The notes: generated by a model from the sequence alone, not told the origin. 64,000 nt of DNA from Mammaliicoccus sciuri (GCF_002901825.1 NZ_PPQD01000017.1:248001-312000); one strand, 5' to 3'; shown: positions 48,498 through 58,770, numbered from the stretch's first letter. A program made the numbers and translations.

Positions 48498-48887
48498 CTA
48501 TTGAAGCGGTGGCAAGTATCTTTCAAGTCTTAATACACCTTTTAAATAGGCGAAGTAAAGTTCATCTTCAGCGAAATCAGCACGAGATTTAACATCTAGA
48601 CCTTTAACTTGTATGTGATATGCATTTGCCCATTCATTGATTAAATCAAACTTCTTATTTGAATCAGGGTAAGGATATTTAATACCTTCCATTATCATGT
48701 AAATCGCTTGGAAATGTTGACCTTTAGTAGGCTTCATAATGATACAAGCTGAAGATAGTTTCTCCTTAGATAATGGTGTATGTAACATAATAATGTCGGA
48801 AATACGTTCATGGTTATATTCGATTAACGTTTGAAATTCAAATAAATCAGTTAGACCATGACCGATGACGATAAATGATTGTTTCAT
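48498..48887 (-). CDS. Conserved hypothetical protein (DUF7147-like)
   Basis: 129 residues. Blocks FIVIGHGLTDLFEFQTLIEYNHERISDIIMLHTP and KFDLINEWANAYHIQVKGLD recall a Firmicute family sometimes mislabelled methylthioribose kinase; no kinase motif is present. It is convergent with ylbG, stop to stop. The function is unknown and the family is assigned from memory. Confidence 0.7.
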   Translation of the reverse strand: MKQSFIVIGHGLTDLFEFQTLIEYNHERISDIIMLHTPLSKEKLSSACIIMKPTKGQHFQAIYMIMEGIKYPYPDSNKKFDLINEWANAYHIQVKGLDVKSRADFAEDELYFAYLKGVLRLERYLPPLQ

Positions 48888-48968
48888 TTTTATAAACCTC
48901 GTTTTCGTTTAAATACTATATGGATAAGTATAAATAATAATTAATAATAAAGAAAGTGATGATTAACA

Positions 48969-50010
<1,042 letters not shown>

Positions 50011-50043
50011 TAAAAAACGCATGCATATGTCATGCGTTTTTTA
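50011..50043 (+). terminator. Bidirectional terminator, coaD / tmcAL
   Basis: AAAAAACGCATG pairs with CATGCGTTTTTT around a CATATGT loop. The last codons and stop of tmcAL (50030-50032) lie within the stem and loop. Confidence 0.9.
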
Positions 50044-51175
50044 TTATGACTGGTTTATTAAAATCAGTATCAGAATCACCTGAAATATATTGATATAAAT
50101 CTGTTGCTTTTATTTCATTTGTGAAGTGAATAGCAGTTTGTTTATTAACATTTGTGACGATAGGTAATGGACATTCATCTTTAATAGATTTTAAATAAGC
50201 TTGTCCTTTTTTAGACATTGCAAGTACACGTATCGCAGTTGGATTATAATCAGAAACTTGTTCATTCGTAACGTTTAACAAAATTGCGGTTAACAAGCGT
50301 TGTATTCTTGTCCACGTATATCTTTTAGATTTGAGTTTTTGTACAAACATTTCAAAGTTCATACTATCTTTAATTTCTTTTTTTACTTTGAATTCTAATC
50401 CTTCAGTCATCATATATATGTTTCTCAATTCTTCATGAGTAGCTCTTAATAATGTCCATTTTAAAAATGGGAAAAAGTGATCCCAGTTGACTGCATGAGC
50501 GTGCTTTAATATATTTGAACTTGTTGTCGGTAAACTTAATTGATATGTATCGTCATGTTTGAAATAGGCGTTACGTATAGAAGTCGCACTTGAAATGTGT
50601 GTCGTTTCGTTTAAGTGAGCATCTAAATACATATTGTCTTTTCTTTTAATTGTTGTCGGTTCTATTGCTAAGTTATGTTGCATAATATGTTTCACATATT
50701 CAATTGCGAGTAAATTATTTGAACCTTTAAGCATTTGATTATGAGGTATTAATTCTGAAATGATTCTAGGATGTGATTTACCTTCTTTAAGCATTTGCTT
50801 ATATTTATCACTTTTAGATACTTGGTCTATTTCGTGTATGACCTTTTTAATATCATCAATATTTCCTGATTCACTACCGAAAGATAATGTGTTACATCCA
50901 AGTTGTTCTGCTATTTGAACGCTGCCTTTAGCAAATAAATCACCAGATGATATGGCATATACAAGAGGCAATTCAATGACTAAATCTACATATTGAATAG
51001 CCATTTCAGCCCGCTTGAACTTACTTAAAATTGCTGGTTCTCCACGCATTGTAAAAGAACCACTCATAATAGAAATAGCAACATCACTTTCTGTTAATTT
51101 TCTAGAAGATTCTGCGTGATATACATGCCCATTATGAAATGGATTATATTCTGTTATTAAAGCAACACTTTTCAT
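50030..51175 (-). CDS. tmcAL: tRNA(Met) cytidine acetate ligase
   Basis: Uses acetate and ATP to make N4-acetylcytidine at the wobble position of elongator tRNA(Met), as shown for B. subtilis YlbM. The 381 residues start MKSVALITEYNPFHNGHVYH, with the HNGH nucleotidyltransferase motif. Further blocks are MSGSFTMRGEPAILSKFKRAEMA and FGSESGNID. The start at 51175 has GGGAGG ten bases upstream; earlier in-frame ATG codons overlap it. The stop lies in the shared terminator. Confidence 0.9.
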   Translation of the reverse strand: MKSVALITEYNPFHNGHVYHAESSRKLTESDVAISIMSGSFTMRGEPAILSKFKRAEMAIQYVDLVIELPLVYAISSGDLFAKGSVQIAEQLGCNTLSFGSESGNIDDIKKVIHEIDQVSKSDKYKQMLKEGKSHPRIISELIPHNQMLKGSNNLLAIEYVKHIMQHNLAIEPTTIKRKDNMYLDAHLNETTHISSATSIRNAYFKHDDTYQLSLPTTSSNILKHAHAVNWDHFFPFLKWTLLRATHEELRNIYMMTEGLEFKVKKEIKDSMNFEMFVQKLKSKRYTWTRIQRLLTAILLNVTNEQVSDYNPTAIRVLAMSKKGQAYLKSIKDECPLPIVTNVNKQTAIHFTNEIKATDLYQYISGDSDTDFNKPVIIKNA

Positions 51176-51241
51176 TTGCATTTCCTCCCATTTCACTTCA
51201 TCATAAGTATTGTATCAGATAATGAATGTTAAGAAAAAATC

Positions 51242-51270
51242 TTGACAAACATTGTCGTTAAGGTTACAAT
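51242..51270 (+). promoter_or_regulatory. DUF177-rpmF promoter
   Basis: TTGACA (51242-51247) and TACAAT (51265-51270) with a 17-bp spacer form a near-consensus vegetative promoter, 30 bases before the start codon. Confidence 0.82.
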
Positions 51271-51300
51271 AATTTTTGTGTTTGTAAGAGGTGAACCCAG

Positions 51301-51843
51301 ATGAAGTGGTCAATAACACAACTTAAAAAATACCAAAACGAACCATTTACTTTTGATAAAGAAATCGATATGAAATACCTTATTGATAGGGTAGATGAAC
51401 TTATCGATATATCTCCAATAAAAGTAACAGGAGACGTTCAAGTGCGAATGCATGAGATAATTGTCAATCTTGACATTAATGGTGTATTGACGTTACCATG
51501 TGCCCGTACTTTAAAGCCAGTAGAGCTACCATTTGATACTACATCAGTAGAAATATTTGAGCTAGATGAATTTAGTGAAAGTAATAATGATGATGACGAA
51601 TTGAGACATAAACTCGAAGGCGGCATGATTAATTTATTACCAATCATTGAAGAACTTGTTATTTTAGAGAAACCGTTACAAGTATTCTCTGAAGGTAGCG
51701 AAGATATTTCAATGGCAGGCGATGGTTGGGAAGTTATTGGCGAAGATCAAATTGAGTCAACCGAAGATTCAGAACAAGAAACTGAAAAGAAAGTTGATCC
51801 AAGACTTCAAAAATTACAACAATTCTTCGATGACGAAAAATAA
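51301..51843 (+). CDS. DUF177 (YceD) family protein
   Basis: 180 residues, acidic, matching the YceD/DUF177 family. Near the middle, ITVNLDINGV-like (IIVNLDINGVLTLPCARTLKPVELPF) carries the conserved CARTL motif. The C-terminal part ends VDPRLQKLQQFFDDE. DUF177 proteins are encoded before rpmF in most bacteria and have been linked to 23S rRNA accumulation in plastids and bacteria. AGAGGTG precedes the ATG. It is co-transcribed with rpmF. Confidence 0.9.
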   Translation: MKWSITQLKKYQNEPFTFDKEIDMKYLIDRVDELIDISPIKVTGDVQVRMHEIIVNLDINGVLTLPCARTLKPVELPFDTTSVEIFELDEFSESNNDDDELRHKLEGGMINLLPIIEELVILEKPLQVFSEGSEDISMAGDGWEVIGEDQIESTEDSEQETEKKVDPRLQKLQQFFDDEK

Positions 51844-51881
51844 TCGGAAAAGTGTTTATAAAATTTAAGGAGGAATAAGAC

Positions 51882-52055
51882 ATGGCAGTTCCAGCTAGAA
51901 GAACTTCAAAAACAGCTAAAAGAAAACGTCGTACGCATTTCAAAATCTCAGTACCAGGTATGGTAGAATGTTCAAACTGTGGAGAAATGAAATTATCTCA
52001 CCGTGTATGTAAAGCATGTGGATCATACAAGGGTAAAGAAGTCGTTTCTAAATAA
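51882..52055 (+). CDS. rpmF: Ribosomal protein bL32
   Basis: 57 residues beginning [20 protein letters not shown]. The zinc-binding form is shown by CSNC and CKAC pairs (CxxC...CxxC, 11 residues apart). It is a component of the 50S subunit. AAGGAGGAA lies ahead of ATG. The DUF177-rpmF order is conserved. Confidence 0.96.
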   Translation: MAVPARRTSKTAKRKRRTHFKISVPGMVECSNCGEMKLSHRVCKACGSYKGKEVVSK

Positions 52056-52088
52056 TAATTAATATTTAAACACCTAAACTAAGGTGCT

Positions 52089-52133
52089 TAAGACTGTCAT
52101 CAATGTCTTTGACTTTGTTGGCAGTCTTTTTTC
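52089..52133 (+). terminator. rpmF terminator
   Basis: AAGACTGTCATCAA pairs imperfectly with TTGTTGGCAGTCTT around a loop, followed by a T run. Confidence 0.82.
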
Positions 52134-52177
52134 GTTTATAATAATTTTATATCATAATGAGAAGATGAGGCGTTACT

Positions 52178-52918
52178 ATGGAAGAAATTACTTCAGTTCA
52201 AAATAATAAAATTAAACAAATGAATAAATTAAAAAAGAAAAAAGAACGTGTTAAACAAGGACAATTTCTTATTGAAGGCTTTCATTTAATCGAAGAAGCT
52301 TATCATAGTCAACTGACTATCGTTACGTTATTAGCAGTAGATTATGCAAGAGTTGATGAGAAAATTGTTGAATATGCAAAGGAAGCATACGTCATTAATT
52401 TTAAAGTAGCGGAATCATTATCAGACACAACGACACCTCAAGGTATATTTGCGGTTGTTGAGATGCCTACATATGAAACGAGTAATTTTAAGCAAGTCCT
52501 TGTATTAGATAGAGTTCAAGATCCAGGTAATATGGGCGCATTGATTCGTAACGCTGACGCTGCAGGTATGGACGCTGTTGTTTATTCAAAAGGTAGTGCA
52601 GATCCGTATCAAGATAAAGTATTACGTGCTTCACAAGGTAGTGTCTTTCATTTACCAGTTGTTGAGGAAGATATATTTGAATTTATGGAACAATTTGATG
52701 GCGAAACTTATGGAACAAGTCTTCAAAATGCAGTTGAATATCGAGAAGTAAAAAGTCATTCAAACTTTGCATTAATTATGGGTAATGAGGGGGCAGGCGT
52801 TGATTCAGCAATACTTGAACAAACGACCAAGAATCTTCATATACCGCTATATGGCAAAGCTGAAAGTTTAAATGTCGCTGTTTCTTGTGGTATCTTGCTT
52901 TATCATTTGAAAGGTTGA
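52178..52918 (+). CDS. SpoU/TrmH-family RNA 2'-O-methyltransferase
   Basis: 246 residues. The N-terminal substrate-binding domain includes QFLIEGFHLIEEAYHS. The SPOUT domain shows DRVQDPGNMGALIRNADAAG near residue 110, IMGNEGAGVDS near residue 195, and the closing IPLYGKAESLNVAVSCGILLY. It methylates ribose in rRNA or tRNA; the target is not defined. It belongs to the YsgA type, found before pheST in Bacilli. Its stop codon overlaps the -35 of the next promoter. Confidence 0.9.
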   Translation: MEEITSVQNNKIKQMNKLKKKKERVKQGQFLIEGFHLIEEAYHSQLTIVTLLAVDYARVDEKIVEYAKEAYVINFKVAESLSDTTTPQGIFAVVEMPTYETSNFKQVLVLDRVQDPGNMGALIRNADAAGMDAVVYSKGSADPYQDKVLRASQGSVFHLPVVEEDIFEFMEQFDGETYGTSLQNAVEYREVKSHSNFALIMGNEGAGVDSAILEQTTKNLHIPLYGKAESLNVAVSCGILLYHLKG

Positions 52919-52943
52919 CCAATTATATAATATTTAATATAAT
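52915..52943 (+). promoter_or_regulatory. pheST promoter
   Basis: TTGACC (52915-52920) overlaps the TGA of the upstream methyltransferase gene. TATAAT (52938-52943) follows after a 17-bp spacer. Confidence 0.8.
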
Positions 52944-52949
52944 GATTTC

Positions 52950-53195
52950 ATAATCAATATGAGCTAACAAAAGGACGTAAATTAATGTTTACACATGACA
53001 AGGGAATGGATTCGAGACTGAAAAATCCTATGTTGTAACTTAATTTTTTTCATCTTTTTAGCTACTTAAAGAAATTTAAGTCGGAATGTAGATCCGTTAT
53101 CAACATATAAGTGTATGCATAACTATGTATAAATTTGGGTGGTACCACGGAAGACTTCGTCCCTCTATATTTGAGGAGGCGAAGTCTTTTTTTTC
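52950..53195 (+). promoter_or_regulatory. T-box leader (phenylalanine)
   Basis: The hallmark TTGGGTGGTACCACGG lies at 53135-53150 and is followed by a terminator stem (53151-53194). The leader is about 245 bases, ahead of pheST. TTC at 53049-53051, followed by A and a context similar to Bacillus pheS (TTCATCTTTTTAGC), is the likely specifier codon for phenylalanine. Uncharged tRNA(Phe) should favour the antiterminator and switch on pheST. The leader fills the 298-base gap. Confidence 0.93.
53151..53194 (+). terminator. T-box attenuator terminator
   Basis: AAGACTTCG...CCTC pairs with GAGG...CGAAGTCTT, followed by eight T. It is mutually exclusive with the antiterminator that uses the T-box sequence. 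Confidence 0.9.
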
Positions 53196-53216
53196 GACCA
53201 AAATAGGAGGATATAT

Positions 53217-54275
53217 ATGTCATTACGAGAAAAGTTATCTGAATTAAGACAAGATGCGCTTGTAAGAATTAATGAAGCAAAAGCAGAAAGATCATTACAA
53301 GACGTGAAAGTAAATTATTTAGGTAAAAAAGGCGTTATTACAGGCCTTATGAAAGAAATGAAAGAATTACCTAAAGAAGAAAGACCAGAATTCGGTCAAC
53401 TTGTGAACGAAGTACGTAAAGCTGTTGAGAAAGAAATCGAATCTAAACAAGTACTTTTAGAAGAGGAAGCATTAAACCAACAATTAGAGAATGAAACAAT
53501 CGATGTAACGTTACCTGGTAGAAAAGTAAGTTTAGGTGCGAAACATCCACTAACTAAAATCAATGAAGATTTAGAAGATTTATTTATTGGTTTAGGTTAT
53601 GAAATCGTTGAAGGTTATGAAGTAGAATCTGACTATTATAACTTTGAAGCACTTAATTTACCAAAGTCTCATCCAGCGCGTGATATGCAAGATACTTTTT
53701 ATATTTCAGAAGAAATCTTAATGCGTACACATACATCACCTGTACAAGCGAGAACTTTAGAAAAACGTAATGGTGTTGGACCAGTTAAAATTATCTGTCC
53801 AGGTAAAGTTTACCGTAGAGACTCTGATGATGCGACACACAGTCATCAATTCACACAAATTGAAGGTTTAGTCGTAGCTGAAAATATCAAAATGAGTGAC
53901 TTAAAAGGAACATTAGAATTATTAGCACGTAAATTATTTGGTAAAGATCGTGAAATTAGGTTAAGACCAAGTTTCTTCCCATTCACTGAACCGTCAGTCG
54001 AAGTAGATGTGTCATGTTTCAAATGTAAAGGTAAAGGATGTAACGTTTGTAAACAAACAGGTTGGATAGAAGTTCTTGGTTCAGGAATGGTACATCCAAA
54101 TGTATTAGAAATGGCAGGATTTGATTCAAATAAATATTCTGGATTTGCTTTTGGTTTAGGACCAGACAGAATGGCAATGTTGAAATATGGAATTGAAGAT
54201 ATTAGACATTTCTATACAAATGACGTGAGATTTTTAGAACAATTTAAGCCTGTAGAAGATGGTGGTGAAGCATAA
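53217..54275 (+). CDS. pheS: Phenylalanyl-tRNA synthetase alpha subunit
   Basis: The catalytic subunit of the (alpha-beta)2 enzyme, 352 residues. An N-terminal coiled coil (1-90) is followed by the class II core: [47 protein letters not shown] (motif 2 region), [13 protein letters not shown], and [18 protein letters not shown] (motif 3). A CxCxGxGCxxC-type segment near residue 265 is normal for Firmicute PheS. AGGAGG precedes ATG. It overlaps pheT by one base. Confidence 0.97.
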   Translation: MSLREKLSELRQDALVRINEAKAERSLQDVKVNYLGKKGVITGLMKEMKELPKEERPEFGQLVNEVRKAVEKEIESKQVLLEEEALNQQLENETIDVTLPGRKVSLGAKHPLTKINEDLEDLFIGLGYEIVEGYEVESDYYNFEALNLPKSHPARDMQDTFYISEEILMRTHTSPVQARTLEKRNGVGPVKIICPGKVYRRDSDDATHSHQFTQIEGLVVAENIKMSDLKGTLELLARKLFGKDREIRLRPSFFPFTEPSVEVDVSCFKCKGKGCNVCKQTGWIEVLGSGMVHPNVLEMAGFDSNKYSGFAFGLGPDRMAMLKYGIEDIRHFYTNDVRFLEQFKPVEDGGEA

Positions 54276-56680
54276 TGTTAGTAAGTAAAGAGTGGTTAAG
54301 TGAATATATAAATATAGATGCTAATACTGAAGATTTAGCTGAGAAAATTACAAGAAGTGGTATTGAAGTTGATAGTGTTACACATTATGGAGACGATATT
54401 AAAAAATTAGTCGTTGGATATGTGCTTTCTAAAGAAAAACATCCAGAAGCAGATAAACTGAATATTTGTAAAGTGGATGTAGGTGAAGAAGACCCCGTAC
54501 AAATCGTTTGCGGTGCACCAAATGTAGATAAAGATCAATATGTCATCGTTGTAAGAGTAGGTGGCCGTTTACCTGGTGGCGTTAAAATTAAAAGAGCTAA
54601 ATTACGTGGTGAAGTATCAGAAGGTATGATTTGTTCATTACAAGAAATAGGTATCGATGCAAATGTGATGCCTAAAAAATATGCAGATGGCATTTACGTC
54701 TTCTCAAACGAACCAACGCCTGGTAGTGATGCACTAGAAGCATTATTATTAAATGACGATGTATTAGACTTTGATTTGACACCAAATAGAGCAGACTGTT
54801 TAAGTATGCTTGGTGCTGCGCATGAAGTAAGTGCATTATATGGCAATGACATACAATACCCAAATACTTCTTTAGATGAATCTGAAGAACAAGCTAGTCA
54901 ATCATTATCAGTGACTGTTCAAGATCAAGAAGGTGTTCCATTTTATGCAGCGAGAGTTGTTAAGAATGTAACAATTGCTGCATCACCATCATGGATGCAG
55001 TCTAGATTAATGAAAGCTGGCATCCGTCCAATTAACAACGTGGTAGATGTTTCGAATTACGTACTTTTAGAGTATGGTCAACCGTTACACATGTTTGATC
55101 AAGATCAAATTGGGTCAGATCAAATTGTTGCACGTTACGCACATGAAAATGAAAAAATCACGACATTAGATAATGTTGAGAGAGAACTACTAACTTCAGA
55201 CCTCGTTATAACAAACGGTGAAGAACCAATTGCAATCGCTGGTGTAATGGGTGGCGATTTCTCAGAAGTTACAGAAAACACTCAAAATGTCGTAATCGAA
55301 AGCGCATTATTTAATGCTACAAATGTTAGACAAACATCAAGACGATTAGGCTTAAGAAGTGAAGCTTCAAGCAGATTCGAAAAAGGTATTGCGAGTGAAA
55401 GAGTACTTGATGCTTTAGATAGAGCAGCAAAATTATTACAAGATATTGCTGGTGGAACTGTGTTAAGCGAAGTAGTATCAGACGGTACTTTACCAGAATT
55501 GTCTCGTACGATAGACATTACGACACAAGATGTTAACCAATTAATCGGTTTCGATCTTTCTACAGATGAAATTAATACAATATTTAATCGTTTAGGATTT
55601 GAAACGATTGTATCTGAAGATGCCTTTAAAGTAGAAGTGCCATCAAGAAGAAATGATATTTCGATTAAAGCGGACTTAATCGAAGAGGTTGCGCGTATTT
55701 ATGGATATGATCAATTACCTTCGACATTGCCAAACTTTGATAATGCAACTGCTGGCTATTTAACCGATAACCAATTGAAGACACGAAAAGTTAAAGAAAT
55801 TCTTGAAGGTGCTGGATTAGACCAAGCGATTACGTATTCATTAGTTCGTAAAGATATCGCTCAAAACTATACTATAGAACAACAAGAAGTTGTAGAACTT
55901 ATGATGCCTATGAGTGAAGATCAAGCTGTATTACGTCAAAGTTTATTACCTAGACTTGTTGACGCTACACGTTATAATGTAGCACGTAAAAATAAAAACG
56001 TTGCTTTATATGAACTTGGTAAAGTGTTCTATAGTAACGGAAAAGATCAATTACCAACAGAAATTGAATTTTTAAGTGGTATTTTAACAGGACAATATAC
56101 AGGTAACAAATGGCAACAAAAAGATGAGCCAGTTGATTTCTTCTTAGTAAAAGGTATTGTAGAACGTATTGCAGAACAATTAAATTTAACGTTCACATAT
56201 GAAGCGACGACATTAGACTTATTACATCCAGGTAGAACAGCATACGTTAAATTAAATGAAGAAGTTGTTGGTTTAATAGCAGAGCTACATCCTAAAGTTG
56301 AAAAAGAAAACGACTTAGACCGCACTTATGTGTTTGAATTAAACTTCACAAAAATCTTAAAACAACCTGTCGGCAAAATTGAATACGAAGCTATTCCAAA
56401 ATTCCCAGGAGTTTCAAGAGATATTGCACTTGTTGTTAACACAGAAGTTACGGCAGCTACACTTATTCATACAATCAATGAAAATGGTGCAGATATATTA
56501 AATCACGTAGAAGTATTTGACGTTTATGAAGGTGAACATATGGAACCAGGCAAGAAATCGGTCGCAATTCGCTTAGATTATTTAGACGTTAATGAAACAC
56601 TAACAGAAGATAAAGTTTCAGCAGTACATGAGCAAATCTTAACAGCATTAGAACAAAATGGTGCTACATTAAGATCATAA
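54275..56680 (+). CDS. pheT: Phenylalanyl-tRNA synthetase beta subunit
   Basis: 801 residues. Order: N-terminal tRNA-binding (EMAP-like) domain about 40-150 (KVDVGEEDPVQIVCGAPNVD), the B3/4 editing domain (about 200-390), the B5 domain (about 400-480), the catalytic-like core, and a C-terminal ferredoxin-fold anticodon-binding domain (from about 705; KFPGVSRDIALVV). The start overlaps the pheS stop (TAATG). A terminator follows. Confidence 0.97.
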   Translation: MLVSKEWLSEYINIDANTEDLAEKITRSGIEVDSVTHYGDDIKKLVVGYVLSKEKHPEADKLNICKVDVGEEDPVQIVCGAPNVDKDQYVIVVRVGGRLPGGVKIKRAKLRGEVSEGMICSLQEIGIDANVMPKKYADGIYVFSNEPTPGSDALEALLLNDDVLDFDLTPNRADCLSMLGAAHEVSALYGNDIQYPNTSLDESEEQASQSLSVTVQDQEGVPFYAARVVKNVTIAASPSWMQSRLMKAGIRPINNVVDVSNYVLLEYGQPLHMFDQDQIGSDQIVARYAHENEKITTLDNVERELLTSDLVITNGEEPIAIAGVMGGDFSEVTENTQNVVIESALFNATNVRQTSRRLGLRSEASSRFEKGIASERVLDALDRAAKLLQDIAGGTVLSEVVSDGTLPELSRTIDITTQDVNQLIGFDLSTDEINTIFNRLGFETIVSEDAFKVEVPSRRNDISIKADLIEEVARIYGYDQLPSTLPNFDNATAGYLTDNQLKTRKVKEILEGAGLDQAITYSLVRKDIAQNYTIEQQEVVELMMPMSEDQAVLRQSLLPRLVDATRYNVARKNKNVALYELGKVFYSNGKDQLPTEIEFLSGILTGQYTGNKWQQKDEPVDFFLVKGIVERIAEQLNLTFTYEATTLDLLHPGRTAYVKLNEEVVGLIAELHPKVEKENDLDRTYVFELNFTKILKQPVGKIEYEAIPKFPGVSRDIALVVNTEVTAATLIHTINENGADILNHVEVFDVYEGEHMEPGKKSVAIRLDYLDVNETLTEDKVSAVHEQILTALEQNGATLRS

Positions 56681-56691
56681 GAGATATAAAT

Positions 56692-56738
56692 AAAAAACAC
56701 AGCAATCTGAAGATTCATATCAGGTTGCTGTGTTTTTA
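56692..56738 (+). terminator. Bidirectional terminator after pheT
   Basis: AAAAACACAGCAATCTGA pairs with TCAGGTTGCTGTGTTTTT around a loop. It also lies downstream of the minus-strand small ORF and rnhC. Confidence 0.9.
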
Positions 56739-56740
56739 TA

Positions 56741-56854
56741 TTATTTTTTTCTTTTGTTTGTTGAATTTGTAAGTTGTTTACCGATAAACCAAATTAAATA
56801 GCAAATAATGATTAGGGCAAGAATGACTTGCCAACTGAATGTGATAAGTAACAT
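56741..56854 (-). CDS. Tiny single-span membrane protein, 37 residues
   Basis: The frame starts at ATG 56854, one base after the rnhC stop, with AAGGAGAAA about six bases upstream inside the end of rnhC. It reads one hydrophobic helix (WQVILALIIICYLIWFIG), then a polar and basic tail (KQLTNSTNKRKK). It ends right before the terminator. Coupled translation with rnhC is likely. I do not recognise a family. Confidence 0.6.
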   Translation of the reverse strand: MLLITFSWQVILALIIICYLIWFIGKQLTNSTNKRKK

Positions 56855-56855
56855 A

Positions 56856-57782
56856 TTAATTTCTCCTTTTTCGATTAATAAGGTCTAATACTTTATCTCT
56901 ATTTTTAAAATGTGTTTTCGTAATTTTATCTAACTGTTGCATGTCATATTTTTGGACGATTTTTGCTGCTTCTAGATCTACTTTATTACTTGCACCTTTA
57001 GGAATAATGACATTTAAAGATTTTGCTAATTGATCCATGTGTTTAACAAATGCATATCTTGCGATAATACTTGCTGCTGCAATTGCGATTGATTTTGATT
57101 CACCTTTTGTTTCAAAGTGTGTAATGTCTTTACGTGGCATTTGACCAATAATATATCGCTCATATGTGCTTGCTTGCACGAACTGATCAATCACAATTTG
57201 TTCTAATTCTTGTTCGTCTATTCGTGAGATGACATTTTTAATAGCTTGATTGTGAAGGACTGCTTTCATCTTAACTTGGCTCCAACCTTCTGATTGCTTT
57301 GTATTGTAGTTGGGATTATCAAGTACAATTAGAGAATGAGGGCATATTTGTATTATTTGTTCAGCTAGTTCTACAATTTTAGGGTCAGTTAAAGACTTGG
57401 AGTCCATCACACCAATTTCTTTTAAAATTTTAGCGTTTTGTTTAGATACGTATGCTGCACATACTGTGAGTGGTCCAAAATAATCGCCACTTCCTGCTTC
57501 ATCACTACCAATTGTATTATGTATATCAAATTCATATTTTTTTGTAACAGTTGTTGCTTTAGATGGTGATGATGTAATGTTTTGTTTAAGTACTTCACTT
57601 GCTACTTGTTCTGCATCTTTACCTTGAAACATTATTTTTTTTGAACGGTATATTTGGACTTGTGTACTTTTTATTTTCTTGCGGGCTAAAGTGCCAGTTG
57701 GTAAGTTCTTTGTTTCCATATTATATTGTTTTATAAGTTGATTGATTGTATTGGAGTCAATTGTTTTTACGATGTTTGCCAC
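56856..57782 (-). CDS. rnhC: Ribonuclease HIII
   Basis: Degrades RNA in RNA-DNA hybrids. The 308 residues include an N-terminal TBP-like substrate domain (1-85) and the RNase HII/HIII core with GSDEAGSGDYFGPLTVCAAYV near residue 93. The catalytic Asp and Glu lie in SDEAGSGD, and later acidic residues in QIVIDQFVQAS and SKSIAIAAASIIARYAFV complete the site. The gene is divergent from zapA. Its stop is followed within one base by a small membrane ORF. Confidence 0.95.
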   Translation of the reverse strand: MANIVKTIDSNTINQLIKQYNMETKNLPTGTLARKKIKSTQVQIYRSKKIMFQGKDAEQVASEVLKQNITSSPSKATTVTKKYEFDIHNTIGSDEAGSGDYFGPLTVCAAYVSKQNAKILKEIGVMDSKSLTDPKIVELAEQIIQICPHSLIVLDNPNYNTKQSEGWSQVKMKAVLHNQAIKNVISRIDEQELEQIVIDQFVQASTYERYIIGQMPRKDITHFETKGESKSIAIAAASIIARYAFVKHMDQLAKSLNVIIPKGASNKVDLEAAKIVQKYDMQQLDKITKTHFKNRDKVLDLINRKRRN

Positions 57783-57959
57783 TTTTAAGTCCTGCCTTTT
57801 TAATTTTTTCTATAAATAGAGTAGCATAAATTTATGATATAAACGAATTTTCTCAAATCAAGTTGGTGGATATTCATACACAAATGAACTTATGTCATGT
57901 ATAATATAGTATGATTACATATATAGAAATCCATTTATAATTTGAACAGGGGTAGTATA

Positions 57960-58232
57960 ATGAGTGAAAATAAAAATAGAGTGACAGTGGTTATAAATGA
58001 TCAACATTATACAATTATTGGTGAAGACGATCCATCACATATTCGATATGTAGCTGGTAGAGTGGATGAAAAGTTGCAAGCGCTCGGGCAATTAAATGCA
58101 GGCTTGGATACAACGCGTAAATCTGTTCTTACAGCTGTTAATGTTATGCATGAATATGTTAAATTAGAAGAAGAAAATGAAAAGTTAAGAGAAGAAATCA
58201 AACAATTAAAAAATAAAGGACATTTAGAATGA
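57960..58232 (+). CDS. zapA: Cell division protein ZapA
   Basis: A 90-residue activator of FtsZ ring assembly. The N-terminal globular part (NRVTVVINDQHYTIIGEDDPSHIRYVAGRVDEKL) and the C-terminal coiled coil (LEEENEKLREEIKQLKNK) match ZapA. ATG 57960 follows CAGGGGTAG; earlier in-frame codons are ignored. It overlaps the next gene by four bases (ATGA). Confidence 0.93.
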   Translation: MSENKNRVTVVINDQHYTIIGEDDPSHIRYVAGRVDEKLQALGQLNAGLDTTRKSVLTAVNVMHEYVKLEEENEKLREEIKQLKNKGHLE

Positions 58233-58756
58233 TAACATTACTTATATTTTTATGTTTAATTATAGGTGTCATCATTGGATATAGACGTAGTTTAGTATTA
58301 CAATCATTACATTCTATCGGCACGATTAGTTCATTGGTGATTGCCAGCATTTGTTACGCACCATTTAGCAAGCAATTGCATTTAATATTACCTTACCCGA
58401 GTGCGTCTACAGAAGGTAAGAATGCAATATTTAATAATATTAACAATGAGAATGCATTTTATAATATTATGGCGATTCTCATTTTATTTGTTTTCACTAA
58501 AATAATTTTACAAATTGTAGCAACAGTATTTGATTTTTATCATCAAATGGAATTTGGCGGTAAATATGCAAGGTACTTTGGTATCGTACTTGGATTTATA
58601 GAAGCGTATTTAGTTGTGATTATCATATTAGCAGCATTTGCAGTTATTCCTGTAGCACCTTTTATAGATGCATTGCAACAGTCTTCTATTGGAAATGCAG
58701 TATTAACAAAGACACCATTCTTATCTGAACAATTAGTAAAATGGCTTTCAAATTAA
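58229..58756 (+). CDS. CvpA family membrane protein
   Basis: 175 residues with four membrane helices (LLIFLCLIIGVIIGY, IGTISSLVIASICYAPF, IMAILILFVFTKIILQIVATV, and LGFIEAYLVVIIILAAFAVIPV). Length, helix order and the R-R/S-L segment after helix one match CvpA, linked to colicin V production in E. coli and to envelope functions elsewhere. It follows zapA by overlap, an order conserved in Firmicutes. The exact function is unknown. Confidence 0.85.
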   Translation: MITLLIFLCLIIGVIIGYRRSLVLQSLHSIGTISSLVIASICYAPFSKQLHLILPYPSASTEGKNAIFNNINNENAFYNIMAILILFVFTKIILQIVATVFDFYHQMEFGGKYARYFGIVLGFIEAYLVVIIILAAFAVIPVAPFIDALQQSSIGNAVLTKTPFLSEQLVKWLSN

Positions 58757-58770
58757 ATGAATTCATATTG

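Noticed and set aside
52998-53000. TTC in GGATTCGAG as the T-box specifier
   Set aside because: It falls in what looks like the upper part of stem I; the TTC at 53049, followed by A, sits at the place expected by analogy with Bacillus pheS. Not fully excluded.
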